From positions 38,738,116 through 38,802,115 of the forward strand of contig NC_058190.1 of assembly GCF_907165205.1 (NCBI RefSeq): a stretch of 64,000 bases of DNA, given 5' to 3'. Position 1 is the stretch's first letter, and every line of letters begins with the position of its first letter. Under the pieces are notes generated by a model. That model was not told where the DNA came from and searched no databases. It saw only the letters and a list, made by a program, of their open reading frames with translations. Position numbers and translations under genes: made by a program. Of this stretch, positions 1 through 12,750 are shown piece after piece. The DNA is from Coccinella septempunctata (taxonomy: Eukaryota; Arthropoda; Insecta; Coleoptera; Coccinellidae).

Positions 1-100
1 AAGATATTCAACTGGCCCAGATTTCCTTATTTGAACTAACTGCATTTTCTACCCTTGACCTAATGAAATCTTAAACAGTAAGGATGAATCCTATTTTCAG

Positions 101-3100
101 GTAAATCTCTACAGAAATATCACCTTCAGGAACTCCAAACAAACCTACAATGGTATTCCAGTCATGGCTTCCAACATGGATACCATTGGTACATTCGAGA
201 TGGCTAAAGTGCTCTCAAAGGTACGCTGTTATTGAAATAAATCAGAAATGTCGAATAATTTGGTCAGGGACCAAATCTCTGATCTCTGTTCAAATTTTCG
301 ATCTGTTACAGAGCTGCTATTATTTATTAATCCATTGAATATATTTTGCCAACCCAATACAGGGCAGAGACAACCTCTGGAACAGGGTATCCCATTTTGG
401 CACTTCCCTTATCTATAAAGATAGAGGATTTCGGTTTACGCTACTTTTTCATTAAATTAAAAATGCCGAGAGCAAAATTTTGATAGCCCTTTTGGTTTTT
501 GAGGGGTCAGTCACCCCTCGTATCTAAGTTATCTTTGAACTTATCTAAAAAGTTAATACTTGCTCTGATATAATTTTCTCCGTAGAATTTATTGACACAC
601 AGTTAGTTTTTCCTTACACCTTTGGTTTTTTAGTTTTGAAGCAAACATATATGGGTTTATGGAAACCCTATATGTATATTATTTTCTACATTCATTAGGC
701 ATGAAGTGGGCTTTCCAAAAATAAATACATAATTTTAATCAGTAATTTTCAAAAACAAGGTAAGAATTTAAGATTGTCGCATATTGTCTTTTGTGTTGCA
801 ATTTTAATAGGTAGTAGGATATTGACAATATGAGGAGTTAGAAGAAACGGGGCTATTTTATAGTTTTCGACGATAGGGTAAAGAATTTGATGTTCATGTT
901 GCCTATCAGGGAAGTCTGGAGATAACGAAAAATTCGTATTAAAAATGCCGATAAGGTTGTCGGGTATGACTTTGAAAACGGTAGACTTAAATCTTTCAAA
1001 TAAACAGAACGTTATGAACAAACTAAACCTAGTAGGAGTCGAAAATACAGAGGGATCACCAGCATCGGTAAATTGATAAAATATTCGTTGATAAGAACTC
1101 AGATGCGGTGAAAAACGATCATACAATGTTATTATTGAATGATTTTCTGGCAGAATCAGGCTGAGTAGGAGGATAACCTAGGAGGAGTCATTACCCTTGA
1201 AATTCTTATGGGTTTTTTCTCCCAATATTTGAACCACAAGGAATAAATAATAATGAAAAAATGTTATTGCTTATATATAGTAGTTATTGCACTTTATAAG
1301 GGGCGATGCTTCGTCAAGAAATAGTGCGAGTCTTTCATATAAAATGTTTTGAGCCTACCTGCTTAGATGGCTTCCTGAAGATGGAATTTTCAATATTTTT
1401 GTCAGAACCCAGAAAAACTGATTGAAATGATATTGAGCAGGCATTCTGTATTCGAGCGAAAAGGCACTCAAAGAACTGTTTGTGGTGTTACCCTATATAA
1501 TTAATTGCAAGAGGTAGAAAAGGCCACCCTCAAGATTCGCAGGAAACCTTTTTTCTTATTCATATTATAACATTGAAAAATTAATTTTTTATGAATTGAT
1601 TCATATTGAACAAATGAGGTTTCTTGTGATTTCTTGATGGAAATAACGATTATTTTTAGAAAAAAACTTAATAAACAATAGGTACCTGAGTGAATAGGCT
1701 GGAATCCAATCTTTGAGCTTAAATTTACTTAGTAGGCGGATATCATGCTAATATTATATGGGAATTAACCACTTTTCCTTTAATTCTCTTTTATCATACA
1801 ATATCTACTCGATTTCATTTCTAATATCAATTTTCTAGCTTCTAAGAAAAAATTAAAATTGCTTTTCAGGTGGCATATTTAGGAGGCTGTATCTAAACAG
1901 GGACTGTTGAGAAATAAATGTTTATGAAAACCATACCAATTCTCGATAAGGAATCACCCCTCAAATTTCATTCATTTACAACCCCCATTATATATGTCTT
2001 TTCTTCTCCAAAGTGTTTTGTTATTTTATATCTGGGGTATATTTCCAACATTTTGAATGATTCTACCAGCACTTAACGTTTGGTCCATGTATAGTCTACG
2101 TATTCGAACATATCTAATCCAGTTGAATTACGTAGGCTACGGTTGGTAGCGATGGAAATTCATGATCATGATAAGCAAATGTAATTTTCCAGGAAATTTA
2201 TTTCAACACTATTGTTTCGACATACAAAAGCTTTTACAGGTGACTTATCATAAATTAACAAAACTACAATACGATCCTTTATAACTACATAGCGTCTTGG
2301 CCAATAGACTCTTCGAATAATGTGAGACAGGGAGGGGATCAACAATTTTTGGCATTTCAATGAGCCGAACGTATTGAGTAGAATGGAAATTCGTCAATTT
2401 CTGTCTGATTTTCATTTCGCAAAATATATCTTTATCGAACAGAGTTCATTAATAAGCTCTGCTTGCAGTTGCAGGAACGTCCTCTTAAATTACAAAACTG
2501 TAATTTTTTTAAGGAATAATAGAGATATTGAATTTAAATGTATCATTAAATTTTAACGGACTTTCCTGCAACTGTGCGTTTATCTCGAATAGGTTCAATA
2601 TTGGATTTCAAGCTATATATATTATCTTTCACTTCTTGGTTTACCCTATTTTTTACCCTGATATAAAAAGGCTCAGCGATTTATCTACCCACCATAGGGC
2701 ATATTTTCATTAGACATTAATTCAGTCGTTTCAACTCATGTGGTAGAAATATCAACCAATAATATAAACTAATGCGTGAAAGGGAAAACTACCCCAGCGT
2801 GCGTGCTTACCAATGACTTATGAAAATGCACCCTCCGGTGGTGTACTAAACTGTATTTGTTCCTTCTGGTGCAAAAATAATATCATCCAAATCAAATACT
2901 AGCAGGCACTGCAATATCTGACAAATATTTGTTCATCCAGATTCTCAGGAAAATTAATTAATTTTTCAGCATGGCCTATTCACCTGCGCCCATAAGTACT
3001 ACACAGCTGAGGACTGGAAAAAATTCGCCAACGAAAATCCTGAATGCATTCCTAACATAGCTGCAAGCGCTGGCACGGCAGAAGCTGATTTCCAGAGGCT

Positions 3101-5348
3101 CAGTGAAGTCCTCAAGGCAGTACCGACAATCAGTTTCATATGTTTAGATGTAGCAAATGGCTATTCACAGCATTTCGTGGATTTTGTGAGGAAAGTTAGG
3201 GCCACGTTTCCATCGCATACCATTATAGTAAGTACTTATATGTCAAATTATCACTAGAAATAAGCTCTGTTTCGTAAACAATTGTAGCACATTGCCTAAA
3301 TTTCGTAAGCTAAAGGCACTACAAAAACTGAAATAGAACATACACAAAACAACGCATTAATCACCCCATTTTTAGGCTGGCAATGTTGTAACAGGAGAGA
3401 TGGTTGAAGAGTTGATATTATCAGGAGCTGATATCATCAAAGTAGGAATTGGACCAGGGTCTGTGTGTACAACTCGCATGAAGACGGGTGTAGGATATCC
3501 TCAACTTTCGGCGGTATTGGAATGTGCTGATGCTGCACACGGATTACAAGGTCATATAATTTCGGTAAGAACCAATGAAGATAAGCCATTCAAGATTGAG
3601 AATAGATCTACTTTCGAAGTACAAACTCTGCTTACAAAAATTAACACCGATCTCCCAAAGGAATCCATTAAAAAAAAGTCGAGTTTTTCGTCGAGGATAA
3701 ACTCCAAAAGTACTAGCGCTTTTATATAGGTCATAGGAATATTGATGCATCCAGCATAGCGATTTTTTCCTCTTTTATAACCTTAAATGACATTCTTTCG
3801 AAAAATCACCATACAGGCAAAAAGTTTCTGAAAAAAGACCAGAAATTCCGGGAAATTTAAATAAAACACTCGAAAACGGCTGGATCTAATCTGACCACAA
3901 TCTGTTATTGGCTTCATCACAGCCCTCTAAAGACGGCTGTGGCTTCATCATGCTTCAGACACAGGAGTCTATAGAGACTTTGGAAAAGTTTGCTTCAGGT
4001 TAATCACCAACTTGCAAAATTCAACATCGATAGGATCAAAATTGCGAGTTTATCGTGCCCAGCAGGCCTCTTATCTCCATGAATACGAATACTGTCGAAA
4101 TTAAGATCGATATCTTCAAAATTGTGACTTTTGTAGCCTAACAAATAAGGACATCCTCCAGAACGATAAAAATTTTCAAAATCTAAGGGGGCGTATAACA
4201 AGCGCCTATAAGCTCGAGGAGCCGGCGCTAAAAAGTTGCATTTTCAGAAATTCATATCAATATAATACCTATATGTTTTATCGTAGGACGGAGGATGCAC
4301 ATGTGCCGGAGATGTGGCTAAGGCCTTTGGGGCAGGTGCGGACTTTGTTATGGCAGGTGGCATGTTTTCTGGCCACGATCAATGTGGTGGGGAGATAATT
4401 GAGAAGAACAATAAAAAATTCAAGTTGTTCTATGGAATGTCTTCAGCAACTGCTATGCAGAAACATGCAGGTAATACAAAATGATAATCAGCAAGAAGAT
4501 ACATTACTGATATGAATATTTTTGAACATTGAACATATTTTTGGTAGCCAACTTTTGAAAAAAAGTTTGTAAAATTTTGTAACCGTTTCCGGTTACAAAA
4601 TTTCTGAACTTTTTCTCAACTTAGGGGAGTAGGCAATATTGGTTGTCTACTGAGGGGATCTCGAGAACTATAGCAGTTAAAAAAAACGGATGACACATTT
4701 CCGAGCTCTTTTTCAGAGAAACAAAGAAAGGTGAAATCCGTAGCCTCCTACGATTCTTCGTTTTTGATTTATCAGCAAAAATTGAAATTTTTTGGATTTC
4801 GCAAAGTTCTCCGAAAAAAATTTGTTATTTTTGTCAGTAGATTCTACGTATAAAAGTGCATAAGAAGGTTCAAGTTTCAGATCTGTAACTTCTAAGACAA
4901 AAAAGTTATGAGAACTTTTCGAAATCGTCAAAATCTCATTTTTTGCTAATAACTCAAAAAACGAAGAATCGAAGGGGGCTACGGTTTTCACCATTCTTTG
5001 ATTCTCTGAAAAAGAGCTAGGAAATGTGTCAACCGTTTTCTTCTAGCTCTTATAGTTTTCGGGATCCCCTCAGTAGACAACGAATTTCGCCCACCCTGTA
5101 CATTTCATAACAAATCATCAATCAACAAATGAATTTTTTTTTTTGAAGGAGGTGTGGCGGAGTATCGTTCTTCTGAAGGTAAAACTGTGGAAGTTCCATA
5201 CAAAGGAGACGTTGAAAGCACTATTTTGGATATCCTCGGAGGACTACGTAGTGCCTGTACTTATACTGGGGCCAGTAAACTGAAAGAGTTACCACGTAGA
5301 GCTACTTTCATTCGTTGCACTCAACAATTGAATACCATCTACAGTTAG
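101..5348 (+). CDS. GMPR: GMP reductase, 3' five coding exons (5' end outside window)
   Basis: NADPH-dependent GMP reductase, a cytosolic purine-salvage enzyme turning GMP into IMP and ammonia. Coding exons: 101-220, 2970-3227, 3376-3564, 4287-4470, 5149-5348 (stop TAA-type codon TAG at the end); all introns are GT..AG and the phases join (0,0,0,1). They encode 316 aa; human GMPR/GMPR2 are about 345-348 aa, so roughly 30 N-terminal residues lie upstream. Visible family signatures: NSKQTYNGIPV and ASNMDTIGTFEMAKVL (exon 1 of window), CLDVANGY (exon 2), AGNVVTGEMVEELILSGAD and the catalytic loop GIGPGSVCTTR with the active-site Cys (exon 3), DGGCTCAGDVAKAFGAGADF and GMSSATAMQKHAGG (exon 4), flap EGKTVEVPYKGDVE and GGLRSACTYTGA (exon 5). 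The IMP-dehydrogenase CBS insert is absent and the GMPR-type tail is present, so this is GMPR rather than IMPDH. Intron 4 hosts an inverted-repeat MITE. Convergent with the next gene. Confidence 0.95.
221..2969 (+). other. Long intron of GMP reductase
   Basis: A 2.75-kb AT-rich intron between the first two GMPR exons seen here. Donor is AAG|GTACGC, acceptor is TTTTTCAG|CAT. I see no coding segment, RNA gene or well-bounded repeat in it. Confidence 0.8.
4630..5102. mobile_element. Inverted-repeat MITE, family A copy 1 (in GMPR intron 4)
   Basis: The two halves are imperfect inverted copies. The left arm starts near TTGTCTACTGAGGGGATCTC at about 4638 and the right arm ends with GCCCACCCTGTA at 5100. 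Both arms carry ACACATTTCC/GGAAATGTGT and the AAAAAGAGCT motif. A second, better-bounded copy is at 33091-33475. No coding capacity. The left terminus is degraded, so the left boundary is approximate. Confidence 0.75.
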
Positions 5349-6893
5349 TTCTTTGTGAATTTCTAGTCAATTATTTCAATTGTAACTAGCGAATTTTATT
5401 TTTTTTTCGAATATTCCATGTTATACCGTTTTTTTTAATTTAAAATATACTCGATCATTCAGAGGTGCCATGTCGATGTTGATGACAGTTTCAAGATATT
5501 TTGCCGAATAGAAGAAATGTTTTGTCTTGAATGTTCCTCTTCAGCATGATTATTGTGCCATTATTCACGCACAAGTAGTATTATAAATTTTTGTAGCAGT
5601 ATTTTGTATTTCAAAATTAAAAATCGCATCATGGTAGCTTGAGACAAACAAAAAATAAATTCATAGGTTTTATCAACTTCTGGATTTTGTTTGAATGTGA
5701 AAATAATGAAAATACCTAAACCTTGGAGACAGCTCAAAGCCAAATAATGAGTATTTGTGATCAGTATACAGATTACCCATAATTATAACATGATTTTTAT
5801 ATTGAACCTTCAATGAAAGTTGTGATCGCACAATTTAGTTATTACAAATGTAATTTATTTATTCATGATCTGAGATTAAGATCTTTTGTGGCGCCTGAAT
5901 AGTGTTAATTAATAAATGTTATCAATAATTTTATGTGTTCTATTTTGGACTTTCAAATTGAAATGCTCTCCTAACTGAATCCCTGGGGAGGGTTACCTAT
6001 GAAGAGTCTATTTGTTCTATCAACAACTCGATGACCCTCGCCATGAATAAGATTCACGCATCTTGTCGGAACTGTAATAAACAGTTAACGCAATCGGGAC
6101 CAATTGAAAATGAATTATTTGATAATAAAATAAATAAAATCAGAACTCAATGCGTTACTCGCTTTACAAACGTGTTTTTTGTTGAATATCTAGTAAATTT
6201 TAAATTTTAGGCATATAGTTGATGGGACACTTTTTCATCAAAAGAATAGTGAAAAACATACAACACGGCTTTTATAATAGTGCTCTTTTTTCAAAATTAT
6301 CGTCTTAAGTTGTTTTACAACTCAACGCTAGAACATCACCAAGGTTGTCCAAATTTTGAATAACCTGCTGATGGAGTTCAAGAAGCATGGTAAAGAGCAA
6401 ATGAAAAACGATTTATAAAAGTTTATTAACCATCCACTTTAAATAAACAAAGTATTTCAACAGATTTTTGAAAGATGAATAATAAATAATTTATGCTTAG
6501 GAGTTATGTATTCCTACAGATATATAATTGATAAATTGCATCAATCTCATTTATCCAAATATAAAGCAATATGCTGATTACAAATAGAAGATTCAGAAGG
6601 AAATTATCAAATTTTGTAGATTCCAACTTCATAGCCTATACCATTTCGTCAAGATGAAATAGAAATAAATAATGTAACTATATCTAAAAAAAGAAATGAA
6701 ATTCAGAATAATTTAATAAAAAACTGAATATTCTTTCAGAATTTCCGGTCCATTCACCTTTTGTTTACCTAATGCAATGTCCATTTCCTCAGTTGAAAAC
6801 CACAAAGCATAAAATTATTACCCTCAGAATTATCCTACAGAAGAAAGCGGAGTCAAAACGAAAGTGGCTGAACTAAAAATTCATCACCCATCC
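5349..6893. other. Convergent intergenic region, GMPR and btz 3' UTRs
   Basis: AT-rich DNA between the stop codons of GMPR (+) and Barentsz (-). An AATAAA at 5911-5916 followed by a GT-rich stretch (TTTATGTGTTCT) is the likely GMPR poly(A) signal, giving a 3' UTR of about 0.6 kb. On the minus strand an AATAAA (TTTATT on plus, 6422-6427) could serve Barentsz. I see no other gene here. Confidence 0.5.
5911..5916 (+). terminator. Probable GMPR poly(A) signal AATAAA
   Basis: Canonical hexamer about 560 bp after the GMPR stop codon, followed within 30 bp by a T/GT-rich element. Position and downstream context support it; no transcript evidence. Confidence 0.5.
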
Positions 6894-9769
6894 TCACTCA
6901 ATATATTCGCCTTCTGGAGTATATTCTGGTTTTCTTTCTTCTTCGCCTCTCTTCAACTCGGAAGATGGAGGAGCTACAATAGGTATAGCAGCTTTTGGCC
7001 TCTTTGGGGGAACAGTTCTTTGAGCAATTTGTTGATCTGTTGAGTAATAAGTGATGCCACCTTGTGGTTGATAAAGTTCAGTTGATTGGGATTGCTGCAA
7101 AAAAATTTATCAATGAAAACATTTTTCCAAAAAAAAAAGGGGCTTCTGCCTGTGCACTTAAATTTTTTAAGAATGACCTCGAAAAATGATAATAACTCAA
7201 TTTTTTCAAATGACACGCCCTGAACTTTTTCTGTCTGTTGGATCATTTTTATGGAAACAACTCAACAAAAGGTAATGCCTGCCAAAAAAATGAATTTCTT
7301 GATATGATATCTCTAGTTAAAATGATCATAACGATCACATTTATTGGAAAAAGTGGCCTATGTCAAAAGCAATGTGGTTGCTGCCAATTTATATTGCTTT
7401 ATAAAGAGAATTGCAAATAACAGATTCTGAATCTATAACTTCTGAAACGTATTTCATGATAATTTTTTTCTCCAGGAGCGGGTGCTCATTATAAAGAAGA
7501 AAATAACTGGATTCTAACTTACTTGGTAAGGAAAACTCTGATATCCAGCTGGAAATTGCGGTGGAGTCTGCACATAGTTGAGGATAGGAGGCGCCTGTTG
7601 TTGCAAGAAAGTTGGTGGGGGTACAGCTGCTTGAAGAAAGGCAGCAGGCTGCGCATAGGGTGGAGCATATTGGGGAGGACCCTGGAGAATAGAAGCGTTT
7701 GGGGCGGGAACTTGCTGCGCTAGAGGAATGGCAGGTGGCGCACCCAGCTGGGTGATTGAAGCTGGAGTTTGAAGTAAATTCGGATTCTGATGTATGACCG
7801 TCCCTTGTGATTGCTGCGATTGAGTCAAATCTAAAAAAAAAATTTAAATTCAATAAAGCTACCGGAAGCCAAAAAAAAATTGAACTATCACTGTTTGATT
7901 CAAAATCATAATCAGAAAAACAATGCTGAGTCTACAAAATTATCAACTTACCATTTGCAAAATAATTTGTATGCTGCATAACAGGAGGATTGTTCGCTTC
8001 AGGCAAAGAACGTTGTCTTATCGAACTATACCTCTTTGATCCTTTCGGTTCTCCCTGCATACGAGGTGGAACACTACCTTGTCTGTTTTGTGCCTTGCTT
8101 TGATTTCCTTTTTCTGGTACTCTTGAATCTTGCATGCTCATAGCAGCCATTGCACTTTCTAATCCTTCCTCTTTCTGTTCTTTATTATCACTCTTTTTAT
8201 TATTTTGATACTGCACATGATTATCCTTCTTCTGGTGCTTATTATTAGTATTCTGATTTCTGAAGTTTCTACCCATGCGAACTTTGGTAGTGAAGCCCTT
8301 ATAGTCAGATACATCGATTCTTGATGAATCAAGGGATTCATACCTAGTAGAGTTAGTATGCTTCGCTTTTTGAACCCTTCCTGAGCCTGCTTTGGAAATT
8401 TTATTCTCTGCAGCAGAGGTTGGTTCCGAGTATTTATTATTTAGATTTGCGTTATCAACAGAACTAGGTGTTTTCTCCTTCTGGAAGAACTCTCTCCTGT
8501 AAAGAAAAGTATTGTTTTAACATTTATGGATATACTTTATATTAGTATAATAGCACCTTTCCTCAGGCTGATTACTGTTTGGAGATTGTTGAGGTGAAAT
8601 GTTCCTCTCTATATTATGCTCGGATTGTTCTGAAATACTTTCATTTGTTTTTTCTTCTTTGAGATCAGTTAACGGTGGAAATTCTTCACTGCTTTGAGAT
8701 GGAGGTTTTTGAACCCTTTTGGGAGGTTTTTGTGAGACCGATTTATTGTAAGCATCTTCATCTTTCCAATCACGAGTATACTTATTTGGACCACGACTAA
8801 AAAGTAAATATTGCTTTAAAAAATTTCAATTAATTCCTCCAACAATGAATTACTAAAATGCTTCTCACCCATATCTTCTGCGGCGCCTTGCTCTTGGTGG
8901 ACCATCCTCATTTCGGATATCATATCCATATATTTGAATAAGTTCTGTTTTAGATTTAGGTGCTTGCTCTTGGTCATTAAATCGGTCATGGGACCATCGT
9001 TCTTTCTTATCCTGCCATAATTTTTTTTTACCTCCGTCTTTATCAGCTTTATCTTTTTCTTCATCTTCTTGTGCTTTTCTGAAAAATGATACAACGAATT
9101 ATCAGCTAACTTGTCTAGGATTCACTTAATTAATCCAAGTTGCAGAAAGATAGACAATCTGATCTCATATATATCTGATATCTCAAGATTCAGAGAAAAA
9201 TTCTCTACAATGAAACTGTCATAATAACTTACATATCATCTGCAGTACGATCGTCATGCTCGTAAAAAGTCCCACGTTTTGGTATATACTGGGGATTTTT
9301 CTTATCCTCATCATCGTCAACTTTATTCGCCTTTTGAGGAATACTTTCTTGACCATCTCCTTCTTGTCGTTCTAGAATTAAACTTCCTTCACTTTCGTCA
9401 CCATCTGTTTCATTTTCATTTTCAGAATCACCACTTTGTTCTTTCAAATGTTCTTCACTATAAGAGTCAGGAGCAGTATCATCTCCTGACTCAATTGTGG
9501 TATTTTTCTCATCACAGGAAACGTTGACTTGTAGATCTATACTCTCCTGTAACAACATGTTGAATAGGTACAACTGAAGTAAAAGTTTTCGAACTTGATA
9601 CCACATTCAGATATGCTCCACTTAGTTGAACTAATGACCTGCTTTATTTAAGTGAATGCAACTTCTGAATGTCATTATTTGACCTCAAGATAAATAAACT
9701 CACCTCAACAGGATTTTTTAGTGATTCTGTTTCCACAATTTCCGCAGACAAGGGCTTTTCTACTTCCAT
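6894..9769 (-). CDS. btz: Barentsz / CASC3 (MLN51), exon junction complex core protein
   Basis: Core subunit of the exon junction complex that clamps eIF4A3 on spliced mRNA and acts in mRNA localisation and nonsense-mediated decay. Coding exons, minus strand: 9769-9704, 9546-9233, 9078-8869, 8796-8557, 8496-7952, 7830-7523, 7094-6894 (stop TGA 6896-6894). Phases are 0,2,2,2,1,0 and the product is 627 aa (human CASC3 about 703). The start ATG opens MEVEKPLSAE. An acidic region (exon 2) precedes the SELOR/eIF4A3-binding region, with DDDEDKKNPQYIPKRGTFYE, then KKLWQDKKERWSHDRF, EQAPKSKTELIQIYGYDIR and an Arg-rich run ending RRYG (exon 3). Later family blocks are KRYSSIRQRSLPE (exon 5), a Pro/Gln/Ala-rich low-complexity segment (exon 6) and GGITYYSTDQQ (exon 7), matching the CASC3 C-terminal GGVTYYNPAQQ motif. 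One donor, after exon 4, is the less usual AG|GTGCTA. Convergent with GMPR. Confidence 0.93.
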
Positions 9770-10756
9770 GTTCAGATAGCGAATCAAAATTATTCAGATA
9801 AGATGTAGAGGTCCGGCGAAGTGTTATAACTGATAATGAAAATACGTCCACGTATTTCTTGTATGTCTGGAACGTATTAGAAAGAAACAAAACTGTGCTG
9901 GATTGTCGATCAACAATTTTGGTATGTTTGACACTTTGACAGTAACTTTGGAGGTTAGATTTTGTTCTCATAGAATATTCAAAATTTTCGAGGAGATTCT
10001 TTTTCTTTTCTCTTTTGCACTCATGATTTCAGAGATTTTGATAATTTTTGATCTTCAAGCAGTAAAAATTTGATTGTAACAAGGGATAAGGGATGTATAA
10101 AACACATTGAATCATTGTTAGGAAAATATCGGTATATTGCTAAGAAAATGTCAATATATACAACACATGGTGGGTGCTTCGGACTATTTTCCAAAACATG
10201 GGGAATGGTATGGTTTTCTTCAATTAATTCAATTTGAAGAATCATGATTTACTTCAGAAAAGGCTATAAAATCAAAATTCTAATAATGATAATTCATCCA
10301 ATCTTGTTCTCATATACAAAGATTTCACACCAGCACATTTGGTTCCATGTACATGGAACCAAACAATAATACGTATTATTGTTGAATTTCTTCAAACCAA
10401 GTATTGTACATTAGGTTACTTCCAATACATTATATTTTTCAAAAGAGGACATGAGGAGACTATTTGTTTTAGGTACATATTCGCTTACAATCCATGTAAT
10501 TTTTGTCGTTGAATAAAAAATTTGATAAAAGGGCCCCATAAACCACGATCAGTGAAATCAGGAACAATGTAGATACTATCAATACGCTCATCAAGGAGAA
10601 TTGAAATGGTGATAACTCTGAAAACTGCATGTCAATTTGATATGAAAATTCGCTCGATTTTTTGACAATAAATATTTTCTCTGCTTGTGCGACATCTAGA
10701 TCAATTTGCGTTAGTTACATTTTAATAAATTGCGCTTTTTCTGATATAATAAAATG
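9770..10756. other. Intergenic region upstream of Barentsz
   Basis: Contains the Barentsz 5' UTR and promoter (not resolvable by eye) and then AT-rich DNA. The only distinct structure is a pair of perfect palindromes at 10338-10383, listed separately. No coding region recognised. Confidence 0.5.
10338..10383. repeat. Two abutting perfect palindromes
   Basis: 10338-10363 is a perfect 26-bp palindrome built on TTTGGTTCCATG and its complement. 10362-10383 is a perfect 22-bp palindrome built on AACAATAATAC and its complement. They overlap by two bases. No function is known to me; they could form adjacent cruciforms or be a compact transposon remnant. Confidence 0.7.
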
Positions 10757-12351
10757 TTATACAGAGTGTCTCGCAGATTTGAGATATAAAACCATATAAC
10801 GTCATACATAAATTCATAAATATTTCAATTGCAATCTCAATTTTGTATGGCTATTCTTAATGGGTATATCAAGTTACCAAATATCAAATTCCTATTCCAT
10901 TTGTCGTCAAAAATATATTCAAGAAAAATATACCATAAATATACTAATTCAAAAATCAAAGAATCTGATTGAATTTAATATACCTTAATCCAGACACTTT
11001 TAAAATGGAGTATCAAGAGAGATGCCTGAATTATTTCATTGAGTCGAATCAGATTGCTTCATTTTCGAATTTCGAATGATATTTAAATATTTTTTCAACG
11101 ACAAAAGGATATTTGGTACGCATGTGTATAACTCTTTATGGTTTTCACTCTTCAGTCTTTGGAACGATCGAAATCATTGTCAGGCCCAATTTTTTCTATG
11201 TGGTATGCCACTGACAAATTAGACAAGAATTTACGCAGGAGAAAATCAATTATTTCAATTTTTTAATTGATTTTGTTTCAGGGACCGGAAGTAAGAGTTT
11301 CAGAAGATGCATACTAGCAAATAGCATAGTCCTCCCAGATTGAATTTCAATCGATATTTGATATACCAGGTGGCCCACCCCAGACACGCGGCGCTCATTT
11401 TGAGGGAGTAAATGAAGATATTTTGAAAATCTTTTCTTGTGCGGTGTGTGTAGGATGTTCTAAAGCACAATTAAAAATTATTGTCATATATACAGGGTGT
11501 TCGAAAACAAAGATATTGACCAAAGTTCCTTTTTTTCAAATATAATACCCTATATTTGACCTCAAAAATGGAATGGCAAGCTCAAATTATGATGAGTTTC
11601 TTCAGATTACTTTATAGCTCAGAAGCACCCTTCACAAGATAATGGCGAAAAATGAAAAATATGGAGTTTTTTTTATAGCAATTAATGAAGAAACTAGTTA
11701 CGCCAGCGATACAGACAGAATTTTTTCGAGTAGGGACAAGTCGGCTACTCTTACATATAAAAGAAAATTTCAACTCGATAATATACAGAGTGATAATAAT
11801 CAATTCTCAAACATCAACTACGAATAATCGTCGACAACTTTCTTTTTTCAAATGGCACACCCGGTATTTCTATATCGCGTTGAACGTAAAGATTAATTTC
11901 GAAACTATATTCATAACATTTTCCTACGTCTAAACCTGATAGTTTCTGAGAAATTTTCGATTTTTGATTCAAAACTAGTGAACCATTTTCGCCATTATCT
12001 CGTAAATGGTCCTTCTAAGGTATAAAGTGATCTGAAGAGAATCATCATAATTTGAGCTTGCCATTCTATTTTTGAGGTCAAATAAAGAGTGTTTCATTTA
12101 AAAAAGTGTAACTTTGTTTTCGAAGACCCTGTATATATGACGATAATTTTAAATTTTGCTTTTGAACACGCTCTACACACACCACAAGAGAAGATTTTCA
12201 AAATATCTTTATTTACTCCCTCAAAATGAGCTGGTCTGGGGTGGGCCACCCGGTATATTCTTCACGAATTGCCATAAAAAAAATAGGATTGCCTCCTGAA
12301 AAAAATTATCAATGACGTGATATCTCAAATTTGGTGTACGCGCTGTATAAT
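10757..12351. mobile_element. Outer inverted-repeat element (interrupted by a second element)
   Basis: The left end (about 10757, TATACAGAGTGTCTCGCAGA) is inverted at the right end (about 12312-12351, ACGTGATATCTCAAATTTGG then CGCTGTATAAT). A further internal match, TTTGTCGTC/GACGACAAA-type sequence, lies at about 10905 and 11097. The element is split by the separate inverted-repeat element at 11361-12257. Sequence at about 51838-51960 resembles its interior (ACCAAATA..AATTC..TTGTCGT), so it is a repeated family. No ORF recognised. Confidence 0.6.
11361..12257. mobile_element. Inner inverted-repeat element with GGTGGCCCACCCCAGAC-type ends
   Basis: Terminal inverted repeats: left TATACCAGGTGGCCCACCCC, right GGGGTGGGCCACCCGGTATA. 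Arms of about 270-300 bp match inversely: ACTCCCTCAAAATGAGC at the right mirrors GCTCATTTTGAGGGAGT at the left, and a CAGGGTGTTCGAAAACAAAG block near 11497 mirrors CTTTGTTTTCGAAGACCCTG near 12120. The centre (about 11660-11985) is single copy here. No transposase ORF, so non-autonomous. Confidence 0.75.
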
Positions 12352-12371
12352 ATTTTCTGACCGAGTTATAT

Positions 12372-12750
12372 AAGCACGAGTGGTGTGGACCGGCCTTAAC
12401 TCGGGTGGTTTGCGAGTAATGTAGACGATAATTCGAGCCTCCGCTTGTTGTCGGTACATCAAATGAAAGATGACTATGCTCGTCAAGCAGCTCGAGTCAT
12501 GTGGACGAAGAAAAGACTGCAAATGAAGCGGATCTTCGCGAGTTAAAGCTTGACAAGCAACTGAGATAATGTGGAAGTGGAATGTGGACAATGATAGAGC
12601 CAACACGCCCGCGAGTCAGACTAGCCAAACCAAAGATATAATATCTTTGAGCCAAACCAGCCTACCAAAGATCTATAAACTTTGCAGCCAGAGCCAGACA
12701 AGCCCAAAACGGGCGAGTACGAGCACGAGTAGTGTGGACCGGCCTTTAGA
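12372..12750. repeat. Segment bounded by direct repeats GTGTGGACCGGCCTT
   Basis: The block CACGAGTGGTGTGGACCGGC at about 12374 recurs as CACGAGTAGTGTGGACCGGC at about 12726, in the same orientation, about 350 bp apart. The intervening DNA has other echoes (TGTGGAC, CGAGT) and is less AT-rich than its surroundings. It looks like a repeat unit or the two ends of an unrecognised element; I cannot assign a family. Confidence 0.5.

Noticed and set aside
749..1126. 125-codon minus-strand open frame in the first GMPR intron
   Set aside because: No recognisable domain, AT-driven composition, and it sits inside an intron of a gene on the other strand; treated as chance.
7514..7853. Overlapping minus and plus frames at the Barentsz low-complexity exon as separate genes
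   Set aside because: They are frame shadows of the Pro/Gln-rich Barentsz exon 7830-7523.
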